Source: Dehalococcoidia bacterium
Lineage (GTDB): Bacteria > Chloroflexota > Dehalococcoidia > Lucifugimonadales > SHYF01
Assembly (NCBI GenBank): GCA_009692985.1
Contig: SHYF01000088.1
Span: forward strand, 1-6,991
DNA: 6,991 bases
Reading direction: 5' to 3'
Shown here: positions 1-6,009 of the stretch, one piece after another
Numbering within the stretch: position 1 is the first letter of the stretch
Layout: the number at the start of each line of letters is the position of its first letter
The notes under the pieces: generated by a model
The model's database searches: none
Told to the model about the DNA's origin: nothing
What the model saw: the letters and a program-made list of their open reading frames with translations, nothing else
Position numbers and translations under genes: made by a program

Positions 1-444
1 CCCAAGGTGGACTCAGAAGCTGCCAAGCACCTTTGCCAGGCACACCGCCGGCCTAGGCCACGCGTGGCCGAAGGGCGCATATTGTCGGAGGCGGGCGTGC
101 TGGCTGGCATGGACATCAGCGACGGACTGTTAGACGATCTGGGCAAGATGATGGTGGCCAGCGGCGTGGCAGCGCAGGTGGACTCCTGGCAGGTTCCGGT
201 GCATCCCCTGCTGGTGCTGGCCTTCCCCGACCGCGCCCTTCGCATGGCACTGGCGGGCGGCGAGGAGTACGAGCTGCTGTACGCTGCCCCTGCACCCGTG
301 ATGGACGCTACCATTGCCCGTATTCCAGGGGCCGCCGTCATTGGCCGCGTGATTGCCGGAGCCCCCGGACAGGTAAGCGTCCTGGATCAGACAGGCCGGC
401 ATCTCCCAGTGCAAGAGGCCGGGTGGGACCACTTTCGCTCATGA
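1..444 (+). CDS. thiL: Thiamine-monophosphate kinase ThiL, C-terminal part (5' end outside window)
   Basis: ThiL phosphorylates thiamine monophosphate to thiamine diphosphate with ATP, the last step of cofactor synthesis, in the cytosol. The frame is open from the first base, so the gene begins upstream; 147 residues are visible out of a family length of about 320-340. Two landmarks of the family's C-terminal half are present: an ISDGLLDDL segment (about 115-141), preceded by the usual RVAEGR stretch, and GGEEYELLY (256-282), where relatives mostly have GGEDYELL, a conservative Glu for Asp change. The GTG at position 7 should not be taken as the start, because family similarity continues to the window edge. 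The stop overlaps the next start as ATGA, so thiL and tsaE are probably cotranscribed and translationally coupled. Identification is confident; only the 5' part is unknown. Confidence 0.93.
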   Translation, partial: PKVDSEAAKHLCQAHRRPRPRVAEGRILSEAGVLAGMDISDGLLDDLGKMMVASGVAAQVDSWQVPVHPLLVLAFPDRALRMALAGGEEYELLYAAPAPVMDATIARIPGAAVIGRVIAGAPGQVSVLDQTGRHLPVQEAGWDHFRS

Positions 445-908
445 AGCTACTCACACGCTCTCCGGAGGAGACCCAAGCCCTGGGTGAAGCCCTCGGCAAA
501 GCCGGTCAGCCCGGCGACCTGTTCCTGCTGTGGGGCGAGCTAGGCGCTGGCAAGACATGCCTGGTGCAGGGCATCGCGCGTGGCCTGGGCGTCCAGGACT
601 CAGTCCGCAGTCCCACCTTCGTGATTGTAACTCACCATCCTGGGCGGCTCATGCTGTACCATATAGACCTGTACCGACTGGACAACCCGCTGGAGGTTTT
701 GGACCTGGGGCTGGATGAGTACCTGGAAGCCGGCGGCGTGTGTGCCGTGGAGTGGGCGGACAAAGCAATGCCGCTCTTCCCTCGGGAGCACCTGGTGGTG
801 GAGCTACGACACGTGGGCGAGCAAGAGCGCCAGATTCAGCTTACCGCCCGAGGTGAGCGATACGTGGCAATATTGGCGCAGGTGCGCCGGCAGATGGGTC
901 TGGAGTAA
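441..908 (+). CDS. tsaE: tRNA t6A biosynthesis ATPase TsaE
   Basis: TsaE is the P-loop ATPase that acts with TsaB and TsaD to transfer threonylcarbamoyl to A37 of ANN-decoding tRNAs (t6A). The 155-residue product is the normal family size. Visible motifs are Walker A GELGAGKT (residues 32-39), SPTF (57-60) after the P-loop, HIDLYRL (74-80) and VEWADK (103-108), all family hallmarks in the expected order. I chose ATG 441 because it makes an ATGA overlap with thiL and gives the usual short N-terminus; an in-frame GTG at 423 would add six residues inside thiL. No good Shine-Dalgarno sits before 441, which fits translational coupling. tsaB follows directly. The partner tsaD is not in the window. 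Confidence 0.96.
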   Translation: MKLLTRSPEETQALGEALGKAGQPGDLFLLWGELGAGKTCLVQGIARGLGVQDSVRSPTFVIVTHHPGRLMLYHIDLYRLDNPLEVLDLGLDEYLEAGGVCAVEWADKAMPLFPREHLVVELRHVGEQERQIQLTARGERYVAILAQVRRQMGLE

Positions 909-920
909 TTGAATGCAGTC

Positions 921-1640
921 ATGCTTCTAGCTATTGACACATCCACCAGGTATGCGGGCGTGGCACTCCTCAACAAAGACGGCCAGCTAGCGCAGCTTCT
1001 GCAATGGCGCTCCCAGCAGAACCACAGCGTGGAACTTCTCCCTACTATAGAGACGGTCTTGCACCGGCAAGGCGCTACCATTCAGGACGTTACCGGTATC
1101 GCCATTGCGATGGGGCCAGGCAGCTTTAGCGCCCTGCGAGTCGGCCTGAGCGTGGCCAAGGGATTGGCTTGGGCCAGGGGCCTGCCCCTGGTGACCGTGA
1201 CCACTCTTGAAGCTGAGGCTTTCCCTCATCGCATGAGCGGGATGCCAGTGTGCGCCGTCATGGACGTAGGCCGCGGTCAACTGGCATGGGCGCTGTTTGA
1301 GGAACGAGAGGGTCAACTTCGCCAGCTTGGCGACGAGCAGATTTCCACACCACAAGAGCTTCTTGACAACCTGTCCTTCCCTGCCCTGCTCTGCGGCGAG
1401 GGCTTGGAGAAACATAATGAGGCCCTGTCGAAAGGCGCCGCCCACGGAGTGCGCCTGGCTCTGCCGTACCTGCCAGGGCAGCGGGTGGCGGCACTGGCCT
1501 ATGTGGGGAATGCCAGGCTACAGGCGGGGCTGGTGCAGGACACTGGAGCAGTTCAGCCGCTATACTTACGACGGCCTACTATCACGGAGCCAAAGGGGCA
1601 ACCCTCGGCAGCAATGCTCCACGCCAATGAAAGTTCATAA
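921..1640 (+). CDS. tsaB: tRNA t6A biosynthesis protein TsaB (YeaZ)
   Basis: TsaB is the catalytically inactive ASKHA-fold partner that dimerises with TsaD and recruits TsaE for t6A37 formation. The 239-residue product shows the N-terminal AIDTST strand (residues 4-9), NHSVELLP (34-41), corresponding to the HSE..LP region of the family, and the diagnostic GPGSFSALRVG (65-75) followed by KGLAW. The Asp region VMDVGRGQLAWALFE (from 113) matches the 'DARRGEVY' region. Start choice is not settled: ATG 921 gives the usual MLLAIDTS start, while in-frame TTG 909 lies one base after the tsaE stop and would add four residues. The only SD-like GGAG (902-905) is badly spaced for both. The C-terminal third is less conserved, as is usual for TsaB. 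Confidence 0.94.
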   Translation: MLLAIDTSTRYAGVALLNKDGQLAQLLQWRSQQNHSVELLPTIETVLHRQGATIQDVTGIAIAMGPGSFSALRVGLSVAKGLAWARGLPLVTVTTLEAEAFPHRMSGMPVCAVMDVGRGQLAWALFEEREGQLRQLGDEQISTPQELLDNLSFPALLCGEGLEKHNEALSKGAAHGVRLALPYLPGQRVAALAYVGNARLQAGLVQDTGAVQPLYLRRPTITEPKGQPSAAMLHANESS

Positions 1641-1652
1641 GCAAGGTTAGGT

Positions 1653-1658
1653 AGGTGA
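1653..1658 (+). promoter_or_regulatory. Shine-Dalgarno of ndk
   Basis: AGGTGA is fully complementary to the 3' end of 16S rRNA. Its AGG core lies five bases before ATG 1661. It overlaps the alternative in-frame GTG at 1655, so it supports the ATG as the ndk start. Confidence 0.6.
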
Positions 1659-1660
1659 AG

Positions 1661-2113
1661 ATGGAACGTACCTTAGTGCTACTGAAACCAGATGCGGTGC
1701 AGCGTGGCCTCGCGGGAGCAATAATCGCTCGATTGGAGGCCCGAGGGCTGAAGATTGTCGGCATTAAGCTGATGCAGATGAGCGAAGCTCTGGCCCACCG
1801 CCACTACGAGGCCCACGTTGGCAAACCGTTTTTCCCCGGCCTGGTGCAGTTCATCACATCAGGGCCGCTGGTAGCAATTGTCCTGGAGGGCAAGAACGCC
1901 GTAGCTGTGGTGCGCAGCACCATGGGGGCTACGGACCCGGCCAAGGCAGGCCCAGGCACAGTCAGAGGCGACATGGCCATAGACATGGGGCGCAACCTGA
2001 TCCACGGCTCCGACTCCCCTGAGGCGGCACAGCGAGAGATTGCCTTGTTTTTCCGCGAGTCGGAGATAGTGGGCTACAGCCGCGACACCGACCCTTGGAT
2101 CACTGAATCCTGA
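1661..2113 (+). CDS. ndk: Nucleoside diphosphate kinase
   Basis: Ndk transfers the gamma phosphate of ATP to NDPs through a phosphohistidine, balancing NTP and dNTP pools in the cytosol. The 150-residue product has the normal family size. It starts with the typical [16 protein letters not shown], with the KPD motif at residues 9-11, and carries GATDP (89-93), GTVRGD (99-104) and the signature NLIHGSDS, with active-site His115. All catalytic landmarks are intact. ATG 1661 is preferred to GTG 1655 because of the AGGTGA spacing and the conserved N-terminus. It lies 20 bp after tsaB, probably in the same transcription unit. Its last 14 bases overlap the 3' end of rsfS on the other strand, so no intrinsic terminator lies between the two genes. 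Confidence 0.98.
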   Translation: MERTLVLLKPDAVQRGLAGAIIARLEARGLKIVGIKLMQMSEALAHRHYEAHVGKPFFPGLVQFITSGPLVAIVLEGKNAVAVVRSTMGATDPAKAGPGTVRGDMAIDMGRNLIHGSDSPEAAQREIALFFRESEIVGYSRDTDPWITES

Positions 2114-2444
2114 CCACCTGCTGCCCTTTGGCCCACAGCTCTTCTAGCTGATAGAACTCCCGCTCCTCCGGCGCAAACAGGTGAACAATGACGTCGCCGA
2201 AGTCCAGGAGCAGCCAGCCGGACTCTGTGCTTCCCTCACGGTGGTGCAGAGAAGCGCCTGAGCGCTTCAGCTCCCCTTCCATGTCCTCAGAAAGGGCATC
2301 CATCTGCCTGCGGCTCTTCGCTGTCATAATGACAAAAAAGTCCGTAAAGCTGCTTACCTTGCTGATGTCCAGCATAAGGATGTCCGTAGCCTGCTTCTCC
2401 GAGGCCACATCCACGGCCATACGCGCGTAATCTATGGTTTCCAG
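2100..2444 (-). CDS. rsfS: Ribosomal silencing factor RsfS, probable CTG start
   Basis: RsfS (Iojap/DUF143 family) binds ribosomal protein L14 (uL14) and blocks 30S-50S joining when nutrients are limited. The product shows SSFTDFFVI (residues 31-39), [15 protein letters not shown] (76-90) and [10 protein letters not shown] (95-104), all family hallmarks. The first ATG (2420-2418) would give 106 residues but cut the conserved N-terminal helix and has no Shine-Dalgarno. Reading eight codons further, CTG 2444-2442 gives [19 protein letters not shown], the usual family N-terminus, with AAAGGA six bases upstream. No ATG, GTG or TTG exists between the in-frame stop and ATG 2420. I therefore annotate CTG as the start, giving 114 residues. 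Function is confident; the start is inference. The gene has its own promoter and runs divergently from mnmA. Confidence 0.93.
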   Translation of the reverse strand: METIDYARMAVDVASEKQATDILMLDISKVSSFTDFFVIMTAKSRRQMDALSEDMEGELKRSGASLHHREGSTESGWLLLDFGDVIVHLFAPEEREFYQLEELWAKGQQVVRIQ

Positions 2445-2450
2445 GATGCT

Positions 2451-2456
2451 TCCTTT
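2451..2456 (-). promoter_or_regulatory. Shine-Dalgarno supporting the CTG start of rsfS
   Basis: On the minus strand AAAGGA sits six bases before CTG 2444-2442 and about 30 bases before ATG 2420, far too distant for the latter. It is the only SD-like string in the predicted leader and so decides the start. Confidence 0.6.
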
Positions 2457-2479
2457 CGCTGCGTTCCCTGCGTGCCTCC

Positions 2480-2509
2480 ATTATATGGAATGCAATCGTA
2501 GCAGGTCAA
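2480..2509 (-). promoter_or_regulatory. Sigma-70-type promoter of rsfS
   Basis: On the minus strand a -35 box TTGACC (2509-2504, five of six consensus bases) is followed after 18 bp by a perfect -10 box TATAAT (2485-2480). Transcription would start near 2473, giving a leader of about 29 bases that contains the AAAGGA Shine-Dalgarno and ends at the CTG start. It is the best promoter in the window. It lies in the gap shared with the divergent mnmA gene. Confidence 0.82.
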
Positions 2510-2578
2510 CGAGGGATAGTGCACTCCCCGTGTCCTTCGGTTGAACGTCCCGTATACGTATGTTACCCTTGTCCTCTA

Positions 2579-3709
2579 ATGGACAAGAACGGTTCCAAAG
2601 GCCGAGTTGTCGTCGCCATGAGTGGAGGAGTGGACTCATCCGTCGCAGCCGTCCTCCTCAAGGAGCAGGGGTACGACGTGGTGGGCGTCACAATGCGCCT
2701 GTTCGCCTACGACCAGGCGGATAGCCTCACCTCCTACAACAAGGGGTGCTGTACCCCTGAGGATGTAGACGACGCCCGCCGCGTGTGCCAGATCATCGGC
2801 GTGCCCCACTACCTGATGAACTTTGAACGGGAGTTCCAGGCCCACGTCATAGACTACTTCTGCCAGGAGTACGCCCGGGGCCGCACGCCCCATCCATGCC
2901 TGGCCTGCAACGACAAGATAAAGTTCAACTTCCTGCTCCAGCGCGCCCTGGCCATGGACGCCGACTACGTGGCCACGGGCCACTACGCCCGCGTGGGCTA
3001 TGAAAGCGGTCAGTGGCACCTGCTCAAGGGCATTGATCCCGCCAAGGACCAGTCATACGTGCTCTTCACCCTTCGCCAGCAGGAGCTGGAGCATACGTTG
3101 CTGCCGGTGGGCGTTTATCCGAAGTCGGAGATACGGGCCATAGCCCTGCGCGCTGGCCTGCCGGTGGCCAACAAGCCAGATAGCCAGGAGATATGCTTCA
3201 TCCAACAGGGGGACTACCGCAGCTTCCTGGCGGAGCGGCTGAAGCCTCAGCCCGGAGAAATCGTGGACTCCCATGGCAACGTCCTGGGCCATCACCAGGG
3301 CATCGAGCAGTTCACCGTGGGCCAGCGCCGCGGCCTGGGCCTAGCATCCAGCAAACCCATCTACGTCCTGGGGGTGAATGCTGAAACTCGCCGCGTAATA
3401 GTGGGCACTGCAGAGGAGCTGTTACAGGGTACACTGTGGGCATCCCAGGTCAACTACCCCGCTGGCGCACCCGAAGGCCCGGTGGAGGTGCGCGCCAAGA
3501 TCCGGTACAAGGCGTCGGAGGTCCCGGCCACCCTATACCCTCGTGGCAGCGAGGCCGTCATCCGGTTCCAGGAGCCGCAGCGGGCCGTAACTCCCGGTCA
3601 GGCCGTGGCATTCTACGTGGGCGAGGAGCTACTGGGCGGAGGCATCATAGAAGGGGCCTGGGACAAGGCGTTGGGAGATCCGGTAGCGTCCGCGCGCCGC
3701 GCATCATGA
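2579..3709 (+). CDS. mnmA: tRNA 2-thiouridylase MnmA
   Basis: MnmA adenylates and then thiolates U34 of tRNAs for Lys, Glu and Gln in the cytosol. From ATG 2579 it has 376 residues, a normal length. Visible motifs are the PP-loop SGGVDSS (15-21), HPCLACNDKIKF (105-116) with C107 and C110, ATGHYAR (132-138), KDQSYVLF (156-163), KPDSQEICFI (199-208) with C206, and TVGQRRGLG (246-254). C110 and C206 match the catalytic pair of the family (Cys102 and Cys199 in E. coli). C107 makes a CxxC, as in homologues proposed to hold an Fe-S cluster. GTG 2519 has a GAGGGA upstream but adds 20 residues unlike MnmA, so ATG 2579 is preferred, although it lacks an SD. The weak TTGAAC (2541) and TACCCT (2564) pair could give a nearly leaderless message. 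The stop overlaps rnhB as ATGA. Confidence 0.96.
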   Translation: MDKNGSKGRVVVAMSGGVDSSVAAVLLKEQGYDVVGVTMRLFAYDQADSLTSYNKGCCTPEDVDDARRVCQIIGVPHYLMNFEREFQAHVIDYFCQEYARGRTPHPCLACNDKIKFNFLLQRALAMDADYVATGHYARVGYESGQWHLLKGIDPAKDQSYVLFTLRQQELEHTLLPVGVYPKSEIRAIALRAGLPVANKPDSQEICFIQQGDYRSFLAERLKPQPGEIVDSHGNVLGHHQGIEQFTVGQRRGLGLASSKPIYVLGVNAETRRVIVGTAEELLQGTLWASQVNYPAGAPEGPVEVRAKIRYKASEVPATLYPRGSEAVIRFQEPQRAVTPGQAVAFYVGEELLGGGIIEGAWDKALGDPVASARRAS

Positions 3710-4707
3710 GGCCCACCTGGGCTGAAGAGCACCGTCTTTTGCAAGAGGGGCACCGCCTCATCGCCGGCATAGACGAGGTGGGGCGGGGGCCGCTGGCGGG
3801 CCCTGTGGTGGCTGCCGCCGTTATTCTGGAGCCAGACAAACCAAAGAATTGGTACGAAGAGCTCAACGACAGCAAGGCTCTATCCGCGGCACAGCGAGAG
3901 CGGCTGGCTCCATTGATTCTAGCTTCGGCTGTAGCTTCTGGGATCGGCGCTGCTGGGCCGGAAGAGATTGACAGCCTGGGCATCGTTAGAGCGACCCGCG
4001 CTGCCATGGCCAGGGCTGTGGCGGGCCTGCTAGTGAGGCCGGACTACCTGCTCATAGACGCCGTACCGCTGGGGGAGCCAGACATTCCTTTCCGCGCCAT
4101 CATTCACGGGGACGCCTTGTGCAGGTCTATTGCCGCAGCATCCATCATCGCCAAGGTTCACCGGGATAGGCTGATGCTCCAAGAAGACGCAGCGTACCCA
4201 GGCTACGGCTTCGCCCGGCACAAAGGGTATGGTACGCCGGAGCACCTGGCGAGCCTTGCACGGCTGGGCCCTTGCCCTATCCACCGGCGCTCCTTCGCGC
4301 CCGTCAGCGCCCTGGTCAGCCCTCAGCCGGAGCATGCGCCGCCGGTGGGCCAGGTTCGTGGCAAGGCCGGGGAAGAGGCCGCAGCGAACTACCTGCGCTC
4401 CCAAGGCTACACGGTGGTGGACCGCAATTTCCGCTGTCCCTGGGGCGAGATAGACATTGTGGCCATGCAGGGGGCGACGATTGTCTTTGTTGAGGTGAAG
4501 GCGCGCCGCAATGATCGTATGGGCACTGCCTTGGAGTCGGTCACGCCAAGGAAGCAACAGCACCTAGTCATGGTAGCCCAGGAGTATTTGCAGCGACATG
4601 GGCTGGATGAGCGCCCGTGGCGCATAGACGTCGTTGCCGTGCGCCTTGGCCAGCGAGACACGGTGGAGTCCGTACAGCACCTGGAAAACGCAGTAGTGGG
4701 GTTCTAG
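3706..4707 (+). CDS. rnhB: Fusion protein: ribonuclease HII and YraN/UPF0102 nuclease-like domain
   Basis: One uninterrupted 333-codon frame encodes two families that are normally separate proteins. Residues 1 to about 200 are RNase HII, which cuts RNA in RNA-DNA hybrids and starts ribonucleotide excision. It has GIDEVGRG (21-28; D23, E24), LNDSKALS (53-60), LLIDAV (115-120; D118), GDALCRSIAAASIIAK (135-150; D136) and the C-terminal YGTPEH, PIHRRSF region. All four acidic catalytic residues are present. After a Pro-rich linker (about 203-214), residues 215-333 are a complete YraN/UPF0102 domain: GKAGEEAAANYL, CPWGEIDIVA (D250), and FVEVKARR with E263 and K265, resembling a PD-(D/E)xK nuclease centre. 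A GTG at 4345 could start a separate YraN, but no stop precedes it. The start overlaps mnmA by ATGA. Domain calls are firm; the joint function is inference. Confidence 0.93.
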   Translation: MRPTWAEEHRLLQEGHRLIAGIDEVGRGPLAGPVVAAAVILEPDKPKNWYEELNDSKALSAAQRERLAPLILASAVASGIGAAGPEEIDSLGIVRATRAAMARAVAGLLVRPDYLLIDAVPLGEPDIPFRAIIHGDALCRSIAAASIIAKVHRDRLMLQEDAAYPGYGFARHKGYGTPEHLASLARLGPCPIHRRSFAPVSALVSPQPEHAPPVGQVRGKAGEEAAANYLRSQGYTVVDRNFRCPWGEIDIVAMQGATIVFVEVKARRNDRMGTALESVTPRKQQHLVMVAQEYLQRHGLDERPWRIDVVAVRLGQRDTVESVQHLENAVVGF

Positions 4708-4890
4708 CTGGGCGCGGATAATCTTCTCTTCGGGGCCGCTCCCAATATCCTCTCGGTGCTCTGCACTTGAAAGCGCTTCAGAGAGAATGGCAAGGCTCAG
4801 TTCGCCGCAAAATGCGAAACCATTGTGCTTTAGCGCCTTTCGTGCTAGAACAGGAGAGCACAGAAGGACTTCCTATTGGAGCAAAGCGCG

Positions 4891-4899
4891 TGTTACATT
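4891..4899 (+). promoter_or_regulatory. Possible extended -10 promoter for the phosphoesterase gene
   Basis: TGT followed by TACATT fits the TGn-TATAAT extended -10 form, with four of six -10 bases. No good -35 box is visible. Transcription would start near 4906, leaving a leader of about 94 bases that contains the 4963-4976 hairpin. The call rests on short matches and is weak. Confidence 0.3.
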
Positions 4900-4989
4900 T
4901 GGAGAGGGTCGCCGCTTCAATATCGGGTAATGCGTCGCCTGGCTCAGGAGTGTGGTGGTCTTGCGGCAGAGGCCGCTTATCCGACGAAC

Positions 4990-4994
4990 AGGAG
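4990..4994 (+). promoter_or_regulatory. Shine-Dalgarno AGGAG deciding a TTG start
   Basis: AGGAG lies five bases before TTG 5000. No ATG or GTG in the phosphoesterase frame lies close downstream, so this site supports TTG 5000 over the far-upstream GTG 4952. Confidence 0.7.
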
Positions 4995-4999
4995 AACTG

Positions 5000-5761
5000 T
5001 TGAACCATACCGGAATTCCATCAGATCCATTACGCAAACCTCTGGCCCTACTTCACACCTCAGATCTGCATATAGGCAGCGACACCTATCCTGAAAAGGC
5101 CATACAGGCATTTAACGCCGTTCTGGACGCGGCCCACGAAACGCCTGTGGATGCTGTGCTCATAGCTGGAGACCTGTTCGATGCCTTCCGGGTACCCTGG
5201 AACGACGTTGATTATGTAATCCGTTCCCTGGCAGCGCTTGCTTGCCCAGTGGTTATCTTACCGGGCAATCATGATACCATCCTGACATCACCCGCTTCCT
5301 CATTTCCGTTCCGAGGGCTGCCTGCCAATATCCATCTATTACAGGCTCCGAATGGGGAAATGGTCACCCTGCCCAGCCTGGGTCTTTCCGTATGGGGCAA
5401 ACCTGTTTACAACCATGAGCCTTCCTTTCGTCCCCTGGGTGGCTTGCCGCCCAGACCCAGCTCCGGATGGTACGTGGCCATAGCTCACGGCCTTGTGGTG
5501 AACGATAACGCCAACCTTCAAAGGTCTTCACCCATAGACACGCAAGAGCTGGCCCTAGCAGACTGCGACTACATAGCCCTGGGCCATGTTCATAGATTTG
5601 AGAACGTTACCCAAGTGCATCCTCCCGCTTTTTACAGCGGATCCCCTTCCGACCCCGAAAAACCTACCGTTGCACGGGTATACCTGCACCCAGAGAAAGG
5701 GGTTGCCGTGGAAGCCATTCATCTGCCCAACCACGCATCGGGCAATAACCGCACCAGGTAG
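5000..5761 (+). CDS. SbcD/Mre11-like metallophosphoesterase
   Basis: The 253-residue protein carries the full calcineurin-like metallophosphoesterase motif set: SDLHIG (21-26; D22, H24), AGDLFD (56-61; D58), PGNHD (88-92; N90, H91), IAHG (161-164; H163) and LGHVH (194-198; H196, H198). These residues bind two metal ions for phosphodiester or phosphomonoester hydrolysis. The HTSDLHIG opening and the GNHD and GHVH context resemble the nuclease subunit SbcD/Mre11. At 253 residues it lacks the C-terminal capping region of full SbcD (about 400), and no sbcC-like ATPase gene is visible, so the substrate is unknown. There is no signal peptide or membrane segment. TTG 5000 is chosen for its AGGAG; GTG 4952 would add 16 unlikely residues. 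The TAG stop is shared with the left end of the inserted element downstream. Confidence 0.9.
   Translation: MNHTGIPSDPLRKPLALLHTSDLHIGSDTYPEKAIQAFNAVLDAAHETPVDAVLIAGDLFDAFRVPWNDVDYVIRSLAALACPVVILPGNHDTILTSPASSFPFRGLPANIHLLQAPNGEMVTLPSLGLSVWGKPVYNHEPSFRPLGGLPPRPSSGWYVAIAHGLVVNDNANLQRSSPIDTQELALADCDYIALGHVHRFENVTQVHPPAFYSGSPSDPEKPTVARVYLHPEKGVAVEAIHLPNHASGNNRTR
5751..5759 (+). repeat. Left 9-bp direct repeat (target-site duplication)
   Basis: GCACCAGGT directly abuts the left terminal inverted repeat and encodes the last residues and first stop-codon base of the phosphoesterase gene. It matches 5904-5912 in eight of nine bases, with A for G at the third base. Confidence 0.7.
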
Positions 5762-5903
5762 CCTTGCCTCAAAAGTCCTCGACCTCACCCCCTGTGTCCC
5801 CCTCTCCGCGTCGGAGAGGGGGAGTTTTGGATCTGGGGGATACCCACAGACCCCCAGCGGGAACCGAGGTTCCCTGCGCCTTCCTGACTTTTGAGACAAC
5901 GCT
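5760..5903. mobile_element. MITE-like 144-bp non-autonomous palindromic element
   Basis: The element is bounded by 18-bp terminal inverted repeats: AGCCTTGCCTCAAAAGTC at 5760-5777, and the complement of AGCGTTGTCTCAAAAGTC at 5886-5903, agreeing in 16 of 18 bases. It is flanked by 9-bp direct repeats (8 of 9 identical), as left by transposition. Inside are three hairpins: a 12-bp perfect stem with a CGT loop (5797-5823), a 7-bp CTGGGGG/CCCCCAG stem (5833-5857) and a 7-bp GGGAACC/GGTTCCC stem (5859-5874). It encodes nothing recognisable, and I cannot name its parent transposase; the TSD size alone does not settle the family. C-rich and G-rich palindromic intergenic elements are familiar in Chloroflexota assemblies, which is only a general impression. 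Confidence 0.78.
5797..5831 (+). terminator. Hairpin with short T tract, likely 3' end of the phosphoesterase transcript
   Basis: A perfect 12-bp GC-rich stem (5797-5808 with 5812-5823) and 3-base loop are followed by AGTTTTGG. The T tract is short, so termination may be weak. The hairpin belongs to the inserted element, which may have supplied the 3' end or an RNA-stabilising structure. Confidence 0.45.
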
Positions 5904-5912
5904 GCGCCAGGT
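5904..5912 (+). repeat. Right 9-bp direct repeat (target-site duplication)
   Basis: GCGCCAGGT directly follows the right terminal inverted repeat and is the partner of 5751-5759. The following AG means the uninterrupted site also read GGTAG, so the phosphoesterase stop codon existed before insertion. Confidence 0.7.
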
Positions 5913-5959
5913 AGAATTGGGTGGCTAAATGCCGTTGTAACATTGCCGGCTTGCTAACA

Positions 5960-5975
5960 GTAAGGTTCTCCTTAC
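5960..5975. terminator. Small perfect hairpin downstream of the pseudogene
   Basis: GTAAGG-TTCT-CCTTAC forms a 6-bp stem with a 4-base loop. On the minus strand it lies 34 bases after the CoA-transferase stop and could be the remains of its terminator, but no proper T tract follows on either strand. Confidence 0.3.
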
Positions 5976-6009
5976 GGAGCGGATTGTAGCAGCATTCGCA
6001 AGCGGCGGA

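Larger units (their letters stand above)
4708..4999 (+). other. Intergenic region and leader of the phosphoesterase gene
   Basis: This 292-bp stretch lies between rnhB-yraN and the phosphoesterase. I see no tRNA, no convincing intrinsic terminator and no recognisable protein. It holds a possible extended -10 box (4891-4899), a small hairpin GCGGC-AGAG-GCCGC (4963-4976) and the strong AGGAG at 4990. A 78-codon frame beginning TTG 4767 ends at 5003, overlapping the next start as TTGA, but it has no RBS, its third-position composition is mixed, and it resembles no family I know. Confidence 0.6.

Noticed and set aside
2287..2481. Minus-strand 64-codon ORF starting inside the rsfS -10 box
   Set aside because: Its ATG lies in TATAATG, upstream of the expected transcription start, and the rest is an off-frame shadow of rsfS.
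2551..2562. Palindromic CGTATACG/ATACGTAT string before mnmA
   Set aside because: Very short overlapping palindromes in a 130-bp gap are expected by chance and do not match a known operator.
4768..4780. AAGCGCTT palindrome resembling a LacI-family or cre operator
   Set aside because: The perfect core is only 8 bp, flanks do not match, no regulator gene is nearby and the site is far from the gene start; chance is likely.
4767..5003. 78-codon plus-strand frame from TTG whose stop overlaps the phosphoesterase start as TTGA
   Set aside because: No RBS, mixed third-codon-position composition unlike neighbours and no recognisable family; the overlap may be chance. Kept only as a note in the intergenic entry.
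5586..5894. Plus-strand ORF of about 100 codons running from inside the phosphoesterase through the MITE-like element
   Set aside because: It lies out of frame over a firm gene and then through hairpin sequence; it is a by-product of open composition.
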